This document shows positions 5,961-10,131 of a stretch of 10,131 nucleotides of DNA, piece by piece. Every line of letters starts with the position of its first letter. Within the stretch, counting starts at the first letter, position 1. The stretch covers positions 1 through 10,131 of the forward strand of contig JBEEMM010000041.1 in assembly GCA_041192685.1 (NCBI GenBank). The letters are read 5' to 3'. A model generated the notes under the pieces. The model was not told where the DNA came from. It did not search any database and saw nothing but the letters and a program-made list of their open reading frames with translations. A program made the position numbers and the translations under genes. The DNA comes from TMED14 sp041192685. Lineage in GTDB: Bacteria > Bacteroidota > Bacteroidia > Flavobacteriales > Schleiferiaceae.

Positions 5961-7175
5961 ATGTACAATGTAGAGGCCATTCGAGCGGAATTCCCCATCC
6001 TGCAGCAGACAGTGCACGGTCGGCCCTTGGTCTACCTTGACAATGCCGCGACCACTCAGAAGCCGCGTTCGGTAATTCAGGCCATCGTCAACCACTACGA
6101 GAACAACAACAGCAATGTGCACCGTGGCAACCACACCCTGAGCCAGCGCGCCACCGATGCTTTTGAGGCCACCCGGGGCAAGCTGCAGCGCCACCTCAAT
6201 GCAGCCTTTGAGCACGAAATTATCTACACCACCGGCACCACAGGGGCCATCAACCTTGTTGCGCACGGATTCCGTTCGCTCTTAGGCCCCGGCGACGAGG
6301 TTTTGGTCAGCCAGCTGGAGCACCACAGCAACCTGGTTCCCTGGCAGATGCTTGCCCAGCACAGCGGAGCCACCCTGCGCTACATTCCGATCTTGCCCGA
6401 CGGCAGCCTCGACCTCGACGAGGCCCAGCGCCTGATCAATCCAAAGACGAAGTTGCTGGCATTTAACCATATATCCAATGCCCTCGGGACGGTGAATCCC
6501 GTCAAGCAGCTCGTCGATTGGGCTCACGCGGTAGGGGCCTGCGTGCTGGTTGACGGAGCCCAGGGCATGGCCCATCGCCGGGTAGACGTGCAGGCCCTTG
6601 ACGTGGACTTTTACACGGCATCCGCGCATAAAATGTATGCCCCTACTGGAATCGGCCTGCTTTATGGCAAAACAGAATGGCTAGAGAAGCTACCTCCCTA
6701 CCAAGGCGGCGGCGAAATGATTTCCACAGTTACCATGGGGCAAAGCACCTACGCGCCCCTGCCCTTCAAGTTTGAAGCTGGAACCCCCAGTATTGAAGCA
6801 GTCGTGGGCTGGGGTGCCGCAATGGACTGGGTAACAGCCCTTGGAATGGATGCCCTGATGGCGCACGAGTCCGAGCTAATGGCCTACGGCACCGAGCAAC
6901 TCACCGCCATCGACGGCTTGGTACTGTTTGGAACGACTGCCGACAAGGCGGCCGTACTGAGTTTTGGTTTTGCCAATGTTCACCCCTATGATTTGGGAAC
7001 CTTGCTCGACCAGCAAGGCGTAGCGGTTCGGTCGGGGCAGCACTGCGCCCAGCCCATCATGGACTACTACAGCATTCCCGGAACCGTGCGCGCCAGCTTT
7101 GCCGCCTACAGCAACCACGACGACGTAGACCGACTTGTGGCCGCAATCAACCGCGCCATGCGCATGCTCAATTAA
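5961..7175 (+). CDS. sufS: SufS-type cysteine desulfurase
   Basis: A 404-residue class II cysteine desulfurase, the usual length for SufS. It uses pyridoxal phosphate to take sulfur from L-cysteine, giving alanine and a cysteine-bound persulfide for Fe-S cluster assembly in the cytosol. Visible elements are the N-terminal YLDNAATTQKP, the HHSN segment (His121/122) of the cofactor site, the PLP-binding Lys224 in SAHKMYAPTG, and the catalytic Cys362 in RSGQHCAQP. Many homologues have GHK and GPTG where this protein has AHK and APTG; both changes are mild. ATG 5961 is chosen because MYNVEAIRAEFPIL is the normal start; the open frame back to 5868 adds 31 unrelated residues. It leads a plus-strand operon with sufE 9 bp downstream. 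sufB, sufC and sufD, often just upstream in Bacteroidota, are absent here. Confidence 0.97.
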   Translation: MYNVEAIRAEFPILQQTVHGRPLVYLDNAATTQKPRSVIQAIVNHYENNNSNVHRGNHTLSQRATDAFEATRGKLQRHLNAAFEHEIIYTTGTTGAINLVAHGFRSLLGPGDEVLVSQLEHHSNLVPWQMLAQHSGATLRYIPILPDGSLDLDEAQRLINPKTKLLAFNHISNALGTVNPVKQLVDWAHAVGACVLVDGAQGMAHRRVDVQALDVDFYTASAHKMYAPTGIGLLYGKTEWLEKLPPYQGGGEMISTVTMGQSTYAPLPFKFEAGTPSIEAVVGWGAAMDWVTALGMDALMAHESELMAYGTEQLTAIDGLVLFGTTADKAAVLSFGFANVHPYDLGTLLDQQGVAVRSGQHCAQPIMDYYSIPGTVRASFAAYSNHDDVDRLVAAINRAMRMLN

Positions 7176-7184
7176 CCCGCGATC

Positions 7185-7616
7185 ATGGCCAACCTAAGCA
7201 TCCTCCAGGCTCGCGAAGCCGAAGTCGTCGAAGAATTCGAATTTCTGGACCAGTGGATGGACCGATACGAGCATATTATTGCTCAAGGCAAGGAGCTCCC
7301 CGCGGCCCAGGACGCCATTAAAACCGACGACAACCTCATTCGCGGCTGCCAGTCTAAGGTTTGGATTACCGCAGAGAAGCGCGAAGGCCTTGTGTATTTT
7401 ATCGCAGATTCCGACGCAATTATTACGCGCGGACTCGTTGCGCTCCTGCTGCGGGTATGCAACGGCCTCCCTCCCGAGGTACTGGCCCAAGCGAGCTTCG
7501 GCTTTCTTGCGGACATTGGCCTGACCGAGCACCTAAGCCCGACCCGCGCCAACGGCTTGCAGAGCATGATGAAGCAAATTCGCCTTTATGGTCTAGCCTT
7601 TCAAGCACAAAACTGA
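7185..7616 (+). CDS. sufE: SufE cysteine desulfurase partner
   Basis: A 143-residue SufE family protein. It accepts the persulfide sulfur from SufS on a conserved cysteine, stimulates the desulfurase, and passes sulfur on to the SufBCD scaffold. Cys55 in IRGCQSKVW is the sulfur acceptor and corresponds to Cys51 of the E. coli protein. The N-terminal EEFEFLDQWMDRYEHII and the GLVALLLRVCNGLPPE segment are also typical. It lies 9 bp after sufS and 4 bp before sufT, so co-transcription is nearly certain. No Shine-Dalgarno sequence is visible before its ATG. Confidence 0.96.
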   Translation: MANLSILQAREAEVVEEFEFLDQWMDRYEHIIAQGKELPAAQDAIKTDDNLIRGCQSKVWITAEKREGLVYFIADSDAIITRGLVALLLRVCNGLPPEVLAQASFGFLADIGLTEHLSPTRANGLQSMMKQIRLYGLAFQAQN

Positions 7617-7620
7617 TACT

Positions 7621-7944
7621 ATGCTTACCGAACTAGAAATGCAATCCATTGGCGAACAGGCCGTGGACGTGCTCAAAACCATCTACGATCCAGAAATTCC
7701 CGTAGATATTTATCAACTCGGACTCATCTACGACGTCCAAGTGAGCGACGAGGGAGACATTCACGTGCTCATGACCCTGACTTCACCCAACTGCCCTGTG
7801 GCGGAGTCTCTGCCCGAAGAGGTGAAGGAGAAAGTGGGCACCCTGCCTGCCGCCGGCAAGGTCGAGGTGGAGATAACCTTTGATCCGCCCTGGACCCGCG
7901 ACATGATGAGCGACGAGGCCAAGCTGGAACTGGGAATGCTCTAG
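7621..7944 (+). CDS. sufT: SufT-like DUF59/MIP18 family Fe-S maturation protein
   Basis: A 107-residue protein of the DUF59 (MIP18) family. DPEIPVDIYQLGLIYDV (23-39), SPNCPVAE with the conserved Cys58, and the C-terminal DPPWTRDMMSDEAKLELG are all family hallmarks. Family members help deliver or mature Fe-S clusters on client proteins; in bacteria carrying suf operons this gene is called sufT. It starts 4 bp after sufE. Related paralogues include PaaD-type proteins of phenylacetate degradation, but the length and SUF context favour SufT. Confidence 0.92.
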   Translation: MLTELEMQSIGEQAVDVLKTIYDPEIPVDIYQLGLIYDVQVSDEGDIHVLMTLTSPNCPVAESLPEEVKEKVGTLPAAGKVEVEITFDPPWTRDMMSDEAKLELGML

Positions 7945-7970
7945 CCCCAGCCCCAGTACTCCCAACGAAC

Positions 7971-8495
7971 ATGAGCCAGGATTTCATCACCAACCGAGTA
8001 GCGCAGAGCGCCCTGGTCACCTTTGACCTAGAAGACTTTTGGCCTTCGGGTGGTCTGCGGACCCTTCATCTTAGCGAGATAGCCCCTGAGGGAGTACTTC
8101 GCGAGGCGGACGTTCGGTCGTACGTGCGAAATATAAAAAAGCATACGTATCAAAATGCGGTACTGGCCATTGAGGGGTCCGAAGACTTCATTGTGCCCCA
8201 GTGGTTGGGCCCCATGCTTGCGTCGTCGCTTGCCGATTCGGTTCATTTTGTGGGTTTTGGCCTGCCTTCTCAGGTGCTCTCGGCCTACTACGCGCAGGCC
8301 CTTGCTCAGTATAACTGGACTGCGCTCAAGGGGTCCAAGGTCTTGCTCAAAGGCTGCGGGCGGCACCCCGTGCCCGACACCGCCTATGCGGCGGCAGCGT
8401 TGCACCTCAGCCGCGTGGTCCTAAAGCTTATGTATGGCGAGGCCTGCAGCAACGTTCCCCTCTTTAAAAGTGAGGCAGAGGGCATCAAGCCTTAA
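7971..8495 (+). CDS. DUF2480 family protein, SUF-linked
   Basis: A 174-residue protein matching, from memory, DUF2480, a family of unknown function in Bacteroidota that commonly follows the SUF genes. It begins ITNRVAQSALVTFDLEDFWP and ends with two cysteine motifs: KGCGRHPVP (Cys129) and GEACSNVPLFK (Cys159). Both cysteines recur in relatives I remember, so a role in binding metal, sulfur or an Fe-S cluster is plausible but unproven. There is no signal peptide or membrane segment, so it should act in the cytosol. It starts 26 bp after sufT and is probably co-transcribed. The last nine residues are not part of the usual C-terminus. Confidence 0.85.
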   Translation: MSQDFITNRVAQSALVTFDLEDFWPSGGLRTLHLSEIAPEGVLREADVRSYVRNIKKHTYQNAVLAIEGSEDFIVPQWLGPMLASSLADSVHFVGFGLPSQVLSAYYAQALAQYNWTALKGSKVLLKGCGRHPVPDTAYAAAALHLSRVVLKLMYGEACSNVPLFKSEAEGIKP

Positions 8496-8548
8496 ACCAA
8501 AGCCGTCTGACCGCGTTACCTAAACGAGTACTCAAAAAATCAGGTCTT

Positions 8549-9355
8549 ATGCCAAAAGCTGTAGTTGAATTTCGAATTGTTTCCCTGAACCGCCGCATTG
8601 AGCCCTTGCGGACTGCAATCTTGGGCCATGAGCTCTACCCCCTGATGCAAAGCATGACCGAAGTGCGGGTTTTTATGGAGCACCACATTTTTGCGGTCTG
8701 GGACTTCATGCGCCTTCTTAAGTCGCTGCAGCGGGACCTGACCTGCGTAGACGATGCCTGGGTTCCCACCAAAGACCGCGAAACCCGTCGGCTGATTAAC
8801 GAGATCGTGGTTGCTGAAGAGTCCGACGTAGACATCAACGGCCAACCGGCCAGCCACTACGAGCTTTACCTCGATGCAATGCGCCAGGCCGGGGCCAATA
8901 CCCAGACCATCGTGAGCTTTGTCAATAAGCTGCAAAATGGATACAAGGCCAAGGACATGCTTCGCTTCAACCTGGCCGAGATTGACGAGGCCATGATGGA
9001 CTTCTTAAAAGCGACAGACCGAATTCTCAAGAGGGGCAAGCTGCACCAAACGGCGGCGGCCTTCACCTTCGGGCGCGAAGACCTGATTCCAGACATGTTC
9101 ACCGCCCTCATTAAAAAGCTGTACGCCGAGCACCCCAGTGAGCTCAGTGCCTTTGTTTACTACCTCGACCGCCACATTGAGCTCGACGGAGACCAGCACG
9201 GCCCCATGGCCATTCAAATGATAAAAAACCTTTGCAAAGAAGACGACCAGCTTTGGCTCGAAGCCGAGGATGCCTGCGTGGAGGCTCTTGAGGCCCGCCT
9301 TAAGTTTTGGGATGCGATAGCCGCGAAGATTCGCCGCAGCGAACTTGTGAACTAA
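8549..9355 (+). CDS. DUF3050 family protein, heme-oxygenase-like fold
   Basis: A 268-residue cytosolic, mostly helical protein matching, from memory, DUF3050, a family I recall as grouped with heme-oxygenase-like folds. Possible metal ligands lie in blocks that look conserved: Glu44-His45-His46 (FMEHHIFAVWDFM), Glu90-Glu91 (VVAEESD), His103 and Glu105 (SHYELY), and His209, Asp213, Asp215 and His217 in DRHIELDGDQHGP. The last block resembles the 'HxxxD..H' helix of heme-oxygenase-like diiron oxidases, so a di-iron oxidase or oxygenase is a reasonable hypothesis. No substrate can be inferred. The ATG at 8549 is followed at once by a family-like N-terminus (VVSLNRRIEPL-like). It lies 53 bp after the DUF2480 gene, so it may share the suf transcript or have its own promoter. 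It converges on the oxidoreductase gene with 18 bp between stops. Confidence 0.85.
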   Translation: MPKAVVEFRIVSLNRRIEPLRTAILGHELYPLMQSMTEVRVFMEHHIFAVWDFMRLLKSLQRDLTCVDDAWVPTKDRETRRLINEIVVAEESDVDINGQPASHYELYLDAMRQAGANTQTIVSFVNKLQNGYKAKDMLRFNLAEIDEAMMDFLKATDRILKRGKLHQTAAAFTFGREDLIPDMFTALIKKLYAEHPSELSAFVYYLDRHIELDGDQHGPMAIQMIKNLCKEDDQLWLEAEDACVEALEARLKFWDAIAAKIRRSELVN

Positions 9356-9373
9356 GGTTAGCCTTAAGCGCGA

Positions 9374-9943
9374 CTAGGCCTTTCGGAGGTCAGAAAGCAC
9401 GTCTTTTTTAACCCGGCTGAGGTAGACTAGCCTCTTCTCGTGGCTTACAAAGGGAACGCTCCAAAACTGCCGCGTCTTGGTTTTGAACCAGCCAAAAACA
9501 AAGGAGTATACACCCATCACCAAGCGAAGCTTCACGGAATTTAGGTAAAGGGTCAAAATAGGCAGGGCTGGCGCGCCATGAGTCATATAGGTCCGCACTT
9601 TCTTATCGGCTAAAAGTGGCTTGGGGTAGGCGTAAATCTTGGTAATCGGAATAAAGTTATAGGCATAACCCGGGGTAAAAACCTCGTCAAAAAAGGTTTC
9701 AAGCCGAGGGGTCAGCCGAAACCACCAAACGGGCGAAATAAAGTAAATCCGCTCCGACCAGGTAACCAGTTCCTTATAGCGCTTGGTCAGCTCCGTCCTA
9801 GGGCGCAGGAAGCTGTCGCGGTAGACGTCGATGATTTGAACTTCTTCGTTGTTGGCCAGAAGCGTCTCTTGGATAGTCAGCATGATGCCGCTGTAGCAAA
9901 AAGAGTCCACATTGGGGTGGCCAATAACAATTAAGTTGTTCAT
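9374..9943 (-). CDS. NAD(P)H-dependent oxidoreductase, flavodoxin-like fold
   Basis: A 189-residue protein of the Flavodoxin_2 / NQO1-KefF group: FMN- or FAD-binding enzymes that pass two electrons from NAD(P)H to quinones and similar acceptors. The first strand and flavin phosphate loop read LIVIGHPNVDSFCYSG (4-19). The second flavin region is FISPVWWFRLTPRLETFFDE, followed by VFTPGYAYNF, and the third is YMTHGAP. The C-terminal part (about 131-175) is Phe/Trp/Lys-rich and may help it sit on a membrane. The start at 9943 is fixed by the N-terminal strand and an AGGAG 5 bases upstream. It begins 8 bp after the stop of the upstream membrane-protein gene, so the two probably form an operon. The natural substrate is unknown. 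Confidence 0.9.
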   Translation of the reverse strand: MNNLIVIGHPNVDSFCYSGIMLTIQETLLANNEEVQIIDVYRDSFLRPRTELTKRYKELVTWSERIYFISPVWWFRLTPRLETFFDEVFTPGYAYNFIPITKIYAYPKPLLADKKVRTYMTHGAPALPILTLYLNSVKLRLVMGVYSFVFGWFKTKTRQFWSVPFVSHEKRLVYLSRVKKDVLSDLRKA

Positions 9944-9948
9944 TTTGG

Positions 9949-9953
9949 CTCCT
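9949..9953 (-). promoter_or_regulatory. Shine-Dalgarno AGGAG before the oxidoreductase gene
   Basis: On the minus strand AGGAG lies 5 bases before the ATG at 9943 and shares two bases with the TAG stop (9952-9954) of the upstream gene. It is the only clear Shine-Dalgarno sequence in the window and suggests coupled re-initiation within the operon. Confidence 0.5.
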
Positions 9954-10131
9954 ACTTTGTTTTTTTCTTGGCAGACTTTTCTTTGGGGAACCGACCGTAG
10001 TTACCGATGCCGTCCACGTCAACCTCGTCTGTTTTGCCGACAATCAGGCTTTGGTTCTTCTCTTCTTCGATCTGAAGTTGATTCTGGCGATGCACCATCA
10101 TCAAATAGCCGGAGAGGTATGCCACAAAGAT
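9952..10131 (-). CDS. C-terminal end of an unrecognised membrane protein (runs off right edge)
   Basis: The reverse strand reads 59 codons from the window edge to a TAG stop. The visible part starts with the end of a hydrophobic segment (IFVAYLSGYLMM), then a charged, Gln/Glu-rich stretch (VHRQNQLQIEEEKNQ), and ends in a Lys-rich tail (KEKSAKKKTK). This looks like the last membrane helix and cytoplasmic tail of a membrane protein, with the positive end suggesting a cytoplasmic C-terminus. The segment DVDGIGNYGRFP between them is not a motif I can place. It is directly upstream of the oxidoreductase gene (8 bp) and probably in the same operon. The family cannot be named from this fragment. Confidence 0.7.
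   Translation of the reverse strand: MFVAYLSGYLMMVHRQNQLQIEEEKNQSLIVGKTDEVDVDGIGNYGRFPKEKSAKKKTK

Noticed and set aside
8527..8532. Single AGTACT half-sites in the gaps before the DUF3050 gene (8527-8532) and the DUF2480 gene (7955-7960), resembling the PadR operator arms
   Set aside because: AGTACT also occurs inside coding sequence (564-569, 8093-8098), close to the number expected by chance, and neither gap site has a partner arm.
9353..9366. TAAGG-TTAG-CCTTA inverted repeat between the convergent DUF3050 and oxidoreductase genes
   Set aside because: A 5-bp stem with mostly A-T pairs and no following T-run is too weak to call a terminator.

Overview
The window looks like a chromosomal segment of a fairly GC-rich member of the Bacteroidota, probably of the Flavobacteriales type. 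The reasons are a PadR/PspC gene pair of the Bacteroidota kind, a secreted protein with what looks like a type IX secretion (T9SS, type A) C-terminal domain, a SUF iron-sulfur gene run that continues into DUF2480 (a family I know from this phylum), a TAnnTTTG -7 promoter box, and little use of Shine-Dalgarno sequences. No phage, transposon, CRISPR, tRNA or rRNA sequence was found. All assignments are from reading the sequence and from memory of the families; no database search was possible.

Layout from left to right. (1) Positions 1-237, minus strand: the N-terminal 79 residues of 3-hydroxyanthranilate 3,4-dioxygenase (kynurenine pathway), running off the left edge. (2) Positions 238-337: a divergent control region holding a perfect inverted repeat and a -7 box. 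(3) Positions 338-2232, plus strand: a two-gene PadR regulator and PspC membrane protein operon joined by an ATGA overlap. (4) Positions 2263-5832, minus strand: a three-gene envelope/secretion operon, in transcription order a small T9SS-type secreted protein, a secreted alpha/beta hydrolase, and a tryptophan-rich, PQQ-repeat-like lipoprotein. (5) Positions 5961-9355, plus strand: sufS, sufE, sufT (DUF59/MIP18), a DUF2480 gene and, after a 53-bp gap, a DUF3050 gene. (6) Positions 9374-10131, minus strand: an NAD(P)H-dependent flavodoxin-fold oxidoreductase behind the tail of an unrecognised membrane protein that runs off the right edge.

How the genes fit together. SufS removes sulfur from cysteine and SufE receives it; SufT-type proteins help mature Fe-S proteins. 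The scaffold genes sufB, sufC and sufD are not in the window, so the SUF set is split in this genome or the remaining part lies elsewhere. DUF2480 carries two conserved-looking cysteines and DUF3050 looks like a heme-oxygenase-fold protein with many possible metal ligands, so both may be tied to iron or Fe-S metabolism (inference). The minus-strand operon is the least ordinary part: none of its three products has a clear substrate, and all three are predicted to leave the cytoplasm. An unexpected recurring pattern is a TTTG exactly 4 or 5 bases before the ATG of four genes, three of which lead operons, which would give leaderless or nearly leaderless transcripts if it is the -7 element.
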